This document shows positions 17,964-26,400 of a stretch of 38,136 nucleotides of DNA, piece after piece (position 1 is the stretch's first letter; every line of letters starts with the position of its first letter). Both the position numbers and the translations under genes were made by a program. Source of the DNA: an uncultured Clostridia bacterium (GTDB lineage: Bacteria; Bacillota; Clostridia; UBA1381); assembly GCA_934487205.1 (NCBI GenBank), contig CAKSRS010000019.1:1-38136 (forward strand), read 5' to 3'. The notes under the pieces were generated by a model. That model did not search any database. It was not told the DNA's origin and saw nothing but the letters and a program-made list of their open reading frames with translations.

Positions 17964-17990
17964 TTTGCTGTTTCGAAACGGAGAATTGAT

Positions 17991-18299
17991 ATGAAAATGT
18001 ATCTTGTCAGTGATAATATTGATACGCTTGTCGGAATGAGACTTGCGGGCGTTGAAGGTATTGTTGTACATGACGCGGCGGCACTTGAGGACGCGGTAAA
18101 CGCATGTATTGCCGATGCCGATTTGGGAATTTTGATGCTGACCGAGAAGGCAGCGGGATTTTCGGCGGAATTTATTCGAAATCTGAAGGTAAAACTTCAC
18201 ACGCCGATAATCGTAGAAATACCCGACCGCCACGGAAGTCGTGATATTGCAGACAGTATTAATAATCTGGTTCATGAATCTATCGGTTTAAGATTATAG
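17991..18299 (+). CDS. ntpF: V-type ATPase subunit F
   Basis: Rotor-stalk subunit of 102 residues that binds subunit D inside the A3B3 head. It begins MKMYLVSDNIDTLVGMRLAGVEG and has GILMLTEKAA and PIIVEIPDR segments, the standard Rossmann-like subunit F pattern. RBS CGGAGA precedes ATG 17991. It comes before E in this operon. Confidence 0.92.
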   Translation: MKMYLVSDNIDTLVGMRLAGVEGIVVHDAAALEDAVNACIADADLGILMLTEKAAGFSAEFIRNLKVKLHTPIIVEIPDRHGSRDIADSINNLVHESIGLRL

Positions 18300-18316
18300 A
18301 CGGAGGTGCGGAAACA

Positions 18317-18898
18317 GTGAACGAACAGACTGAAAAAAGTTTTAACCGGCTTAAGAGTACAGTCCTTAATGATGCACATGAGCAAAGTGTGCACCGTGCA
18401 CAGGAAGTTGAAAATAAAACAAACGAATTGCTTTTGAAAAAGAACAGCGAGTATACCGCTGCAATTGAAAAAAAGAAAAAATCGGCAATTGCCAAGGCGG
18501 AGAGAGATGCGCATGCAGATATTCTGCGTGCAGAGCTTGATGCAAGGACGGAACTTTCAGAGTATCGCGAAAGCCTTGTTGATTACATTTTTGATGATGT
18601 AAAGGAAAGGCTGGAAAAATATGTGCAGACAGAAGATTATGCCGGGAGGCTTTTGATAAAAGCACAAATCGCATGTATGAGTAGCGGTGACGGAAATAAA
18701 ATTATTGAAGTAAATCCGAGGGATATTCCAAAGATGAGCGGAGCTAAAGAAGCAGAAATCCGTGGATGTGACATTTTAGGCGGCGTAAGAGTAATTAATA
18801 CAGATAAAAAAATAATCTGCGATTTTTCTTATGATAATGCGCTTGCGGAGACAAAAAAGAGCTTTTTAAGAAAAAGCGGGCTTAAAATCGGAATTTGA
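18317..18898 (+). CDS. ntpE: V-type ATPase peripheral stalk subunit E
   Basis: Stator subunit of 193 residues with a long N-terminal helix rich in charged residues (about 1-95) and a compact C-terminal domain. The C-terminal domain contains GGVRVINTDKKIICDFSYDN, close to the conserved GG-hhh-G-hhhDNT pattern of subunit E. GTG 18317 is the start, with GGAGGTG 8 bases upstream. It pairs with the coiled-coil subunit encoded at the head of the operon. Confidence 0.88.
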   Translation: MNEQTEKSFNRLKSTVLNDAHEQSVHRAQEVENKTNELLLKKNSEYTAAIEKKKKSAIAKAERDAHADILRAELDARTELSEYRESLVDYIFDDVKERLEKYVQTEDYAGRLLIKAQIACMSSGDGNKIIEVNPRDIPKMSGAKEAEIRGCDILGGVRVINTDKKIICDFSYDNALAETKKSFLRKSGLKIGI

Positions 18899-18908
18899 GG
18901 TGATATAG

Positions 18909-20678
18909 ATGGAACAGGCAATAGGTAAAATTCTCGGTATAAACGGCCCTGTCGTAAAAGTAACGGGTTCGAACGCATTTTCAATGCAGGAGATGGTATA
19001 TGTCGGTAAAGAACAGCTGATCGGCGAGGTTATAGGCGTTACCGAAGAAGCTGCCGTTGTTCAGGTTTACGAAGAAACGACGGGTCTTAAACCGGGTGAA
19101 AAAGTAACAGGCACCGGCAGTCCGATATGTGTTACGCTTGCACCGGGTATTTTATCAAATATATTTGACGGCATAGAAAGACCGCTTGTTGATATACGTA
19201 ATGCGTTCGGCTCATTCATAGGCAGAGGCGCAAACGTTGATGCGCTTGATACAAAAAAGAAATGGTCGGTCACCATGAAGGTTAAGCCGGGTGACATGCT
19301 TAGCGCTCAGCAGATTGTTGCGGAAGTGCCGGAAACCGAACTTATAACACATAAAGTAATGTTGCCGCCGGGGGTATGCGGCGAAGTAGTATGGGCAGCA
19401 GCAGACGGCGATTATACAATATGCGACACGCTTTTAAAACTTAAAACATCAGACGGCGAGCGCGATATAACAATGATGCAGAAATGGCCGATAAAAACGG
19501 CACGTCCGATTTCGGAGAGATATCCTATAACAAAACCGCTTGTTACGGGACAGCGTATAATGGACTTGATGTATCCTCTTGCAAAGGGCGGCGCGGCGGC
19601 AATACCGGGCGGATTCGGTACCGGAAAAACCATGAATCAGCATCAGATTGCAAAGTGGTGTGACGCGGATATAATTGTGTATATCGGCTGCGGCGAGCGC
19701 GGAAATGAAATGACGCAGGTTTTGGAAGAATTTTCTGATTTGATTGACCCTAAATCGCAAAAGCCGCTTCTTGCGCGTACGGTTCTTATTGCAAATACGT
19801 CAAACATGCCGGTTGCGGCGCGTGAGGCAAGTATTTATACGGGATTGACGCTTGCGGAGTATTACCGTGATATGGGATATGACGTGGCGCTCATGGCTGA
19901 TTCAACCTCGCGATGGGCAGAGGCTTTGCGTGAAATTTCGGGACGTTTGGAGGAAATGCCGGCGGAAGAAGGTTTCCCGGCGTATCTTGCGTCAAGGCTT
20001 TCGGCATTTTATGAGAGAGCCGGTTATGTCAAGAACGTAAACGGCAGTGAAGGTTCTGTAACGCTCATAGGCGCGGTATCTCCCCAGGGCGGCGATTTTT
20101 CCGAACCCGTAACGCAGAACACCAAACGTTTTATAAGAACATTTTGGGCACTCGATAAATCTTTGGCATATGCGCGCCATTATCCCGCTATTAACTGGCT
20201 TTCCAGCTATTCGGAGTATGTGCTTGACCTGACTCCGTGGTATGAGGAACATGTATCGCCTGATTTTGCGGAAAAGCGTTCAAAGCTGTTGGCGATATTG
20301 CAGGAAGAATCCAACCTCATGGAAATTGTAAAGCTGATAGGCAGCGACGTGCTGCCGGAAGGACAAAAAGCAACGCTTGAAGTTGCAAAAGTAATTCGTC
20401 AGGGATTTTTGCAGCAAAACGCTTTTCATAAAGAGGATACATATGTTCCTATTGAAAAGCAGTTTAAAATGATGGATATAATTTTATACTTAAATGACAG
20501 AGTACAGGAAGTTGTAGCGCAAAGTATACCCGTTTCGCAGCTTTTGGCAAGCGGAATAACGGAAGAATTGACGAAAATGAAGTACACAATTCCCAATAAC
20601 GATTTGTCGGGATTTGATACAATTAAAGAACATATTGACAGCGCCGTAGATTCGCTTATGGCGCGGTATGAGGCATAG
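18909..20678 (+). CDS. ntpA: V-type ATPase catalytic subunit A
   Basis: The ATP-hydrolysing or synthesising subunit, 589 residues. The P-loop reads PGGFGTGKT, where most A subunits have GPFGSGKT. It is followed by the family segment YIGCGERGNEMTQVLEEF, which carries the catalytic glutamate. The non-homologous insert (about 110-200) and the MADSTSRWAEALREISGRLEEMPAEEG segment confirm A rather than B. RBS GAGGTGAT precedes ATG 18909. Subunit B follows 12 bases later. Confidence 0.97.
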   Translation: MEQAIGKILGINGPVVKVTGSNAFSMQEMVYVGKEQLIGEVIGVTEEAAVVQVYEETTGLKPGEKVTGTGSPICVTLAPGILSNIFDGIERPLVDIRNAFGSFIGRGANVDALDTKKKWSVTMKVKPGDMLSAQQIVAEVPETELITHKVMLPPGVCGEVVWAAADGDYTICDTLLKLKTSDGERDITMMQKWPIKTARPISERYPITKPLVTGQRIMDLMYPLAKGGAAAIPGGFGTGKTMNQHQIAKWCDADIIVYIGCGERGNEMTQVLEEFSDLIDPKSQKPLLARTVLIANTSNMPVAAREASIYTGLTLAEYYRDMGYDVALMADSTSRWAEALREISGRLEEMPAEEGFPAYLASRLSAFYERAGYVKNVNGSEGSVTLIGAVSPQGGDFSEPVTQNTKRFIRTFWALDKSLAYARHYPAINWLSSYSEYVLDLTPWYEEHVSPDFAEKRSKLLAILQEESNLMEIVKLIGSDVLPEGQKATLEVAKVIRQGFLQQNAFHKEDTYVPIEKQFKMMDIILYLNDRVQEVVAQSIPVSQLLASGITEELTKMKYTIPNNDLSGFDTIKEHIDSAVDSLMARYEA

Positions 20679-20690
20679 GGAGGGATAATT

Positions 20691-22079
20691 ATGGCAATTG
20701 AATATGTAGGTCTGAATAACATAAAAGGGCCGCTTGCCGTAATTGACGGTGTAGACGGTGCTTCGTATGAGGAAATGGTAACCGTTACTTTGGACGACGG
20801 TTCAAAACGTATAGGCAGAATTATTGAAATAACGGGCAGTAAGGCGGTTATCCAGGTTTTTGAAGGAACTTCCGGATTGTCGCTTGAAAATACGCGGACG
20901 CGGCTTATGGGCAAACCGATGAAAATTGCACTTTCGAAAGAGATGCTCGGACGTGTTTTTGACGGCGTTGCGCGGCCTATCGACGGATTGGGAGATTATT
21001 GTGCGGATGAGGAGCGCGATGTTAACGGACAGGCGATAAATCCGGTATCACGTGTTTATCCGAACAACTTTATTCAAACGGGTATTTCGTCAATAGATTG
21101 TCTTGCGACTCTGATTCGCGGACAAAAGCTACCGATTTTTTCGGGCGACGGTATGTCGCACGATAACCTTGCCGTGCAGATTGCAAGACAGGCAAAGGTT
21201 GTTGAAGAAGGCGCAGGCGATGATAAATTTGCAATAGTTTTTGCGGCAATGGGCGTCAAACACGATGTTGCGAATTATTTTAAGCGCTCTTTTGAAGAAA
21301 GCGGAGTTTTAAATCGTGTTGTAATGTTTTTGAACTTATCGAACGACCCGGTTGTTGAAAGAATTATTACGCCGAGATGTGCGCTTACAACGGCGGAATA
21401 CCTTGCATTTAAGCATGACATGCACGTACTTGTAATTCTGACGGATATGACAAGCTATGCCGAAGCTTTGCGTGAGGTATCGTCGGCTAAGGGCGAAATC
21501 CCGTCGCGAAAAGGTTTCCCGGGATATTTGTACTCAGATTTGGCGTCTCTTTATGAAAGAGCGGGTATTATCAAAGATGCAAAAGGCTCGGTAACGCAAG
21601 TGCCTATTTTGACAATGCCGAATGATGATATTACTCACCCCGTGCCGGATTTGACAGGATATATAACGGAAGGACAGATAGTTCTCGGGCGTGACCTTGA
21701 ACTTACGGGGGTATATCCGCCTGTTTCAATTCTGCCTTCATTATCACGATTGATGAAGGACGGTATCGGTGAAGGATTCACGCGTGAGGACCATTCGCCG
21801 CTTGCAAACCAGTTATTTGCCGCATATTCGAAGGTGGAGGACGCAAAGAGCCTTGCATCTGTTATCGGTGAAGATGAGCTTTCGGATATTGATAAGAAAT
21901 ATCTTGCTTTCGGCAAAGCTTTTGACAAACAGTTTTTGTCGCAGGGCATGTACGAAAACCGCAGTATTGAGGAAACGCTTGATTTGGGGTGGAAATTACT
22001 CGGAATGTTGCCGCGCACAGAGCTTGACCGTGTAACTGACGATATTTTGGATAAGTACTATAAACCCGCGGAGGAATAA
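20691..22079 (+). CDS. ntpB: V-type ATPase regulatory subunit B
   Basis: Non-catalytic partner of A in the A3B3 head, 462 residues. In place of a P-loop it has SGDGMSHDNLAVQIARQA, the normal B-subunit replacement. The SYAEALREVSSAKGEIPSRKGFPGYLYSDLASLYERAG segment is diagnostic in its parts (for example SSAKGEIPSRKGFPGY). RBS GGGAGGG precedes ATG 20691. It ends 3 bases before subunit D. Confidence 0.97.
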   Translation: MAIEYVGLNNIKGPLAVIDGVDGASYEEMVTVTLDDGSKRIGRIIEITGSKAVIQVFEGTSGLSLENTRTRLMGKPMKIALSKEMLGRVFDGVARPIDGLGDYCADEERDVNGQAINPVSRVYPNNFIQTGISSIDCLATLIRGQKLPIFSGDGMSHDNLAVQIARQAKVVEEGAGDDKFAIVFAAMGVKHDVANYFKRSFEESGVLNRVVMFLNLSNDPVVERIITPRCALTTAEYLAFKHDMHVLVILTDMTSYAEALREVSSAKGEIPSRKGFPGYLYSDLASLYERAGIIKDAKGSVTQVPILTMPNDDITHPVPDLTGYITEGQIVLGRDLELTGVYPPVSILPSLSRLMKDGIGEGFTREDHSPLANQLFAAYSKVEDAKSLASVIGEDELSDIDKKYLAFGKAFDKQFLSQGMYENRSIEETLDLGWKLLGMLPRTELDRVTDDILDKYYKPAEE

Positions 22080-22082
22080 GGT

Positions 22083-22691
22083 ATGGCTAAGACATTAGCG
22101 CCCACAAAGGGCAATCTTATGGCGGCGAAAAACACCCTTCGGCTGTCGCGGCAGGGATATGAAATGCTGGACAAAAAGAGAAATATCCTGATTAGGGAAA
22201 TGATGGCTCTTATTGAGGAAGCAAAAAGCGTGGAGGCGGATATCGAGACGGTATTCTCGGTGGCATACCATGCTTTGGAGACGGCAAATATAATGTCGGG
22301 AATGGACCGTGTACAGGATCTGGCGCATACATCGGTTGTTGATGAAAGTGTCAATATAAATTTGCGCAGCGTTATGGGCGTAGAAATTCCGATGATTTCT
22401 GTTGATAATCAGCCGCTTAAGCCGATGTACAGTTTCAATTCCACAAATTCAGCGTTTGATGAGGCGCTTTCGCGGTTTGTAGAGGTAAAAAAGCTGACCG
22501 TTAAGCTGGCTGAAATCGAAAATTCCGTTTACAGGCTTGCGACAAGCATTAAAAAAACGCAAAAGCGCGCAAATGCACTGCAAAATATTACTATTCCGGC
22601 TTATGAAAAAATGGTAAAAGATATTCAGAATGCACTGGAAGAAAAGGACAGGGAAGAACATACGCGGTTAAAAATCATAAAAGAGCGATGA
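22083..22691 (+). CDS. ntpD: V-type ATPase rotor shaft subunit D
   Basis: Central shaft subunit of 202 residues, two long helices forming an antiparallel coiled coil. It begins with the conserved LAPTKGNLMAAKNTLRLSRQGYEMLDKKR region and ends with KTQKRANALQNITIPAYEKMVK, both family hallmarks. It is the last gene of the ATPase run; only 49 bases separate it from the next gene and I see no strong terminator there. Confidence 0.95.
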   Translation: MAKTLAPTKGNLMAAKNTLRLSRQGYEMLDKKRNILIREMMALIEEAKSVEADIETVFSVAYHALETANIMSGMDRVQDLAHTSVVDESVNINLRSVMGVEIPMISVDNQPLKPMYSFNSTNSAFDEALSRFVEVKKLTVKLAEIENSVYRLATSIKKTQKRANALQNITIPAYEKMVKDIQNALEEKDREEHTRLKIIKER

Positions 22692-22740
22692 GGCGTTTTA
22701 CCACGCATGCGTCGCACTAAATATAGTCAGGGGAGAATTT

Positions 22741-23532
22741 ATGAAATATATAATTGATAACGATTTGCATATTCACAGCGAACTCTCAATCTGTTCGAGT
22801 GACCCGGAGCAATCAAATGAGAGAATTTTGCAATATGCGAAGGATAATAATTTAAAAAATATTTGTCTGACCAATCATTTTTGGGACGAAAACGTTCCCG
22901 GTGCATCACAGTGGTATGCACAGCAGGATTTTGCACATATCAGCCGGGCGCTCCCGCTCCCGCAAGCAGACGGTATAAATTTTATGTTCGGCTGTGAAAC
23001 GGAACTTGATACGAATTTGACGCTGGCGCTCTCAAAAGAGCATGTTGATAAATTTGATTTTATCGTCATTCCCATAACTCATTTTCATATGGTCGGACTT
23101 ACGATATCAACGGAAATTTCAACGCCGGAGCAGAAAGCGGAGTATTGGCTGAAAAGATTTTACGCCGTACTTAATATGGACTTGCCGTTCGAAAAAGTAG
23201 GCATGGCACATCTGACGTGCGGACTTATTGACAACGTGAGAGAAAACGTTTTAAAAACAATAAATTTGCTTTCGGACAGCGATCTTGAAAAAGTTTTCGG
23301 TAAAGCTGCCGAAAAATGCATCGGCATAGAGCTTAACGCCAAGGATATGAGCTTTAGTGACGAAGAAAAGGATACGATTTTAAGACCTTATAAAATAGCG
23401 AAAAGGGAAGGGTGCAAATTTTATTTTGGGAGCGATGCACATCACCCGGCAGCTTTTGATTCGTCCAAAGCTACATTCGAAAGAGCTGCGGAACTTCTGG
23501 AATTGACCGAAAATGATAAGTTTGTTTTGTAA
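22741..23532 (+). CDS. PHP-domain metal-dependent phosphoesterase
   Basis: A 263-residue PHP (polymerase and histidinol phosphatase) family protein. The first metal-binding motif is DLHIHSE (8-14), a second conserved histidine lies in TNHFWDE, and a late motif GSDAHHP supplies Asp and His ligands. The fold suggests a phosphoesterase such as histidinol-phosphatase (HisK type), but no histidine biosynthesis genes are nearby, so the substrate is open. RBS GGGGAGA is well spaced from ATG 22741. Confidence 0.85.
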   Translation: MKYIIDNDLHIHSELSICSSDPEQSNERILQYAKDNNLKNICLTNHFWDENVPGASQWYAQQDFAHISRALPLPQADGINFMFGCETELDTNLTLALSKEHVDKFDFIVIPITHFHMVGLTISTEISTPEQKAEYWLKRFYAVLNMDLPFEKVGMAHLTCGLIDNVRENVLKTINLLSDSDLEKVFGKAAEKCIGIELNAKDMSFSDEEKDTILRPYKIAKREGCKFYFGSDAHHPAAFDSSKATFERAAELLELTENDKFVL

Positions 23533-23549
23533 TTAAAACAATTTTAAGA

Positions 23550-23588
23550 GACTGTAATGAAATTATTGTGTTTTGTTACAGCCTTTTT
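23550..23588 (+). terminator. Intrinsic terminator after PHP gene
   Basis: CTGTAA pairs with TTACAG (23576-23581) across an AT-rich loop, followed by CCTTTTT. The stem is short. Confidence 0.6.
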
Positions 23589-23663
23589 ATTACCATAAAA
23601 ATCGGAAATGGACATTATGAAAGAATTTCCGGCGGCTGACCGGCGGATTTCGGTAAAAAAAAT

Positions 23664-23699
23664 TTAAAAACTTGTCAAAAAGACGTGACAAGTTTTTAA
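23664..23699. repeat. 14-bp perfect inverted repeat upstream of tetR relic
   Basis: TTAAAAACTTGTCA (23664-23677) and its exact reverse complement (23686-23699) flank an 8-base loop. It could be a terminator or an operator. The right arm contains TGACAA, usable as a -35 for the promoter next to it. Confidence 0.8.
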
Positions 23700-23742
23700 T
23701 TCGGTGATAAAATAACAATGTTATCGAATAACGTTGTTATTT
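23686..23742 (+). promoter_or_regulatory. tetR promoter with 33-bp palindromic operator
   Basis: TGACAA (23686-23691), 16 bases, then TAAAAT (23708-23713). Overlapping the -10 is a 33-base palindrome (23710-23742): a 15-base arm, CGA centre, and a matching arm with a single mismatch. Position and symmetry are what is expected of an autoregulatory TetR operator. The site appears intact although the gene it should control is broken. Confidence 0.7.
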
Positions 23743-23756
23743 AAAAGAAGATTAAG

Positions 23757-24250
23757 ATGAGATTGCTGAATTATGAACTTGCGGGAAGGATATTAAATGC
23801 CGCCAAGAACGAATTTTTGGGAAAAGGCTACCGTAACGCCTCCATGTTCAGTATTGCCGCATCGGTCGGCGTGACAACGGGGGGAATATATCGCTATTAT
23901 GCCAATAAAGAAGCGCTTTTTGATGCGCTGGTTTCCGAGGCGGCAGAGAATTTTTTCAGAGAATATAAGGAATACAGCGATAATTTTTCGGGATTGGAAC
24001 CCGAAAACAGCTTACAACACTGCCGCAGCTGTCCGATAAGCCGAACGGTGAAATAGAAGTGCTTATGAGGTTTATTTATAAAAACTATAACGTATTTAAG
24101 CTTATAGCTTGTTGTTCTGTAGGTACGGGATATGAAAATTATATTGAAAGGCTGACCGAAATTGAAACAAATTCGGGGACGATGCTCGTTCATATGCTGC
24201 GAAAGGAAAACCGTATGACGGTTGACATGGACGATACGCTGATTCAATGA
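23757..24250 (+). pseudogene. TetR-family regulator, frameshifted and shortened
   Basis: The N-terminal 80 or so residues are a normal TetR helix-turn-helix (FSIAASVGVTTGGIYRYYANKEALFDALV). After GLEPE the frame runs out at 24056, but a second frame continues with QLTTLPQLSDKPNGEIEVLMRFIYKN and on to 24250. Restoring one A in the AAAA run at 24004-24007 joins the two frames exactly. The joined protein would have about 164 residues, short of the usual 190-200, and lacks the last helices. It is therefore damaged twice. It probably repressed itself and the ABC genes downstream. Sequencing error could explain the frameshift but not the missing C-terminus. Confidence 0.8.
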
Positions 24251-24271
24251 TCCTTAAAATTATAAATACAA

Positions 24272-24287
24272 GTTAGTGCAGACTAAC
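24272..24287. promoter_or_regulatory. Palindromic operator candidate before ABC transporter relic
   Basis: GTTAGT-GCAG-ACTAAC is a 16-base inverted repeat, 29 bases before the ABC start codon. Its arms differ from the 33-base palindrome upstream of tetR, so it may serve another regulator or a different TetR. Confidence 0.5.
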
Positions 24288-24316
24288 GAAAAATCTTACA
24301 GAAAAGAGGAATTTAT

Positions 24317-25367
24317 ATGGACTCAAAAAAGAAAAGCTGGACCAATCTGCTTTTTGCCTATGCCGACGGCGAAAAGAAAAAAATGACATTATCGGTCATT
24401 TTGTCAGCGCTTAGCGTAACGCTCGGATTGTTTCCGTTTTATTGCATGTATCGAGTGATTTGTTTACAGCGGGGACGGCAACGGCAGACACAAGTATAAA
24501 ATGGTGTTTGCTTGCGCTCTTGTTTTACGCCGTAAAAATACTTACGTTCACACTGTCAACGGGCGTGTCGCACAGTATGGCATATGCAATTCTGGAAAGC
24601 CTTCGTCTGCTTCTTGCCAATCGGTTTTTGCATGCGCCTTTGGGAAATGTGGAAAATCATTCAATCGGCGAAATAAAAAATATGATGGTTGACAAAATTG
24701 AAAATCATGAACCGCCGCTTGCGCATATTATTCCGGAAGGCGTGGGACATATCGCACTTACGGCTTACACCGTAGGGCTTTTAATTGAGTCCGGCAAAGG
24801 CGGCGCGGCGTTTGATACATCATGGATTTGGAAAAGCATTATTATTCAGATTTTACTGGTATTTTTCAGGTTTTTGCTTGACTGTTTCCGAGCAAGACTG
24901 CAGGAGCCGATAAGTTGTCAGCTGACCACCCGCGACAGACTTGCTATAGGTGACGCTTTAAAGCGTGTATCGCTCGGCTGTTCTCAGCAAGTGAGCACGG
25001 GCAACATTTTAAGCCCAATCACAACGGGATTATCTACCATTGAAAACATGGGTATACGCATGATTGATAATTTTGTCGGAGGATACAGGAAATTTCTGAG
25101 CTGACGCGCAGTAAAACGATTATTACAATAGTGCACAGATTAGCCACGGTTCAGAATGCGGATCATATACTTGTTGTTGATGACGGAAAAATTGCCAAAT
25201 GCGGCACGCATGACGAACTTATACAAAGAGAGGGATTGTATAAGAAATTTACCGAAATCCGCGAACTGACGGAAGACTGGCGAATTGCGGCTGAATATAT
25301 AAAAAATATCCACCTGCGGGTGGATATTTTTTATATATTCATATTTCTGCCGCTCAGTTCCAGATAA
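24317..25367 (+). pseudogene. ABC exporter (TMD-NBD type), frameshifted with ATPase domain mostly deleted
   Basis: Three frames together make one ABC exporter relic. Frame one (24317-24499) begins MDSKKKSWTNLLFAYADGEKKK and enters the first membrane helix. A one-base loss near 24440-24460 moves the rest to a second frame (to 25104) that carries transmembrane segments and GNILSPITTGLSTIENMGIRM, a typical exporter segment. At about 25083-25097 the sequence jumps to the last part of a nucleotide-binding domain: EISELTRSKTIITIVHRLATVQNAD, the H-loop region, then GTHDELIQREGLYKKF. Walker A, the signature and Walker B are all absent. The remnant could be one gene with an internal deletion, or a fusion of two adjacent ABC genes as found in TetR-ABC-ABC loci. 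RBS GAGGA precedes ATG 24317. Confidence 0.85.
25301..25332. terminator. Bidirectional terminator between ABC relic and DUF975 gene
   Basis: Perfect 14-base arms (25301-25314 and 25319-25332) around a TGCG loop, with A-rich left and T-rich right flanks, so it works on both strands. The ABC relic frame reads through it without a stop. Confidence 0.9.
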
Positions 25368-26164
25368 AGCTGTGCAAGCGTTGACTCAATATAAGGCATG
25401 AGAAGAGTACTGCCTATGCAGCAGAATAGGTTCGCCGCAATGTACCATGGAAGGAAAGATATAATCAATTTTACGTATGCCCATTTGTTGCCGACCATCA
25501 TTTCTTTGCTTTTCTCCATCGCAGTGCGCCATTCAAGGTCGGGGTCATCGGCTAAAATATATTCCGTCATGGAATATTGCAGCTGCTTTATTATAGCCGG
25601 TACGGAAAATAAAAGTATGAACAGCGTCAAAACAAACATCGAACCGCTTACGGACAATATTTGTCTTATTGATGCCGTGTCCATGTTCATCTTCGTTGTC
25701 AGAATTACAAGTTTATCTGCAAGACCGAATTTCCACATGCCGATAATAATGGGGATGATGCTAAACAGCGACCACAAAAATATGATAAGGTTTTTCATAA
25801 ACATTGCAAATGTAATATTTTTGTAGCTTGTGCGGAACGGGAAAAGCAGATTATCAAGCCGCGAATCGCCGATTTCGTTTTGGAGCATAAAATATTTCAA
25901 ACCGACCTGCAACGGATATATTACGAATATGGATAGCGCAATGACAATCAGAGCCATGAGTGAAATTACAGCGAGAATTGCCATTATGCGGTAATACGGT
26001 ATTGAAGTCATATCCATAAACTGAACCTTGCGTACTTTGCCCGATAGAACTCCCATACAGACTGACGATGTTATATTCACAATAACGCATGCGATAAGTA
26101 TTATAAAATATGAGCGTGAAAGTGTAATTTTAGCCCTTTCTTTTAGAATTTTTCTGTCAAACAT
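25331..26164 (-). CDS. DUF975 family integral membrane protein
   Basis: A 277-residue membrane protein starting MFDRKILKERAKITLSRSYF. I see five or six hydrophobic segments (for example YFIILIACVIVNI, IMAILAVISLMALIVIALSIFVIYPLQ in parts, and LIISFLPWYIAANLFCCIG). The family-typical basic N-terminus and the DPDLEWRTAMEKSKEMM segment support DUF975. Function unknown. ATG 26164 was chosen over an upstream ATG at 26209 because GAGGAG lies 7 bases before it, and a promoter -10 overlaps the upstream one. The stop lies inside the shared terminator stem. Confidence 0.82.
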   Translation of the reverse strand: MFDRKILKERAKITLSRSYFIILIACVIVNITSSVCMGVLSGKVRKVQFMDMTSIPYYRIMAILAVISLMALIVIALSIFVIYPLQVGLKYFMLQNEIGDSRLDNLLFPFRTSYKNITFAMFMKNLIIFLWSLFSIIPIIIGMWKFGLADKLVILTTKMNMDTASIRQILSVSGSMFVLTLFILLFSVPAIIKQLQYSMTEYILADDPDLEWRTAMEKSKEMMVGNKWAYVKLIISFLPWYIAANLFCCIGSTLLMPYIESTLAQLYLELSGRNMNI

Positions 26165-26197
26165 GTTATTTCTCCTCGTAAAAATATATTTTTTTAC

Positions 26198-26226
26198 AGT
26201 ATAGCACATCTTAGAAAAATTTTCAA
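26198..26226 (-). promoter_or_regulatory. Promoter for DUF975 gene
   Basis: Read on the minus strand: TTGAAA (26226-26221), 17 bases, TATACT (26203-26198), 34 bases before the start codon. Confidence 0.7.
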
Positions 26227-26353
26227 GAGGTATGCGGTAAATTTACAATGATGCGGTAATTATTGCGGCGGCGATGCCATATTATTAAAGTGCGGACAGG
26301 CAATTGTAATAAGAAAAATATCAGATTATGCAGAAAATTGTCAAAAATTTAAC

Positions 26354-26382
26354 TTGACTAATTCGTTATTTTTAACTATAAT
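26354..26382 (+). promoter_or_regulatory. Promoter for activase-like gene
   Basis: TTGACT (26354-26359) and a perfect TATAAT (26377-26382), 17 bases apart, only 18 bases before ATG 26401, so the leader is very short. The rest of the 236-base divergent gap holds the DUF975 promoter and a direct repeat ATGCGGTAA, otherwise nothing recognised. Confidence 0.75.
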
Positions 26383-26400
26383 TATACTGAGGTGATATGT

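Noticed and set aside
23617..23667. Short frame starting ATGAAAGAATTTCC that could be a leader peptide or gene remnant
   Set aside because: Only 16 codons, no convincing ribosome site and no match I recognise.
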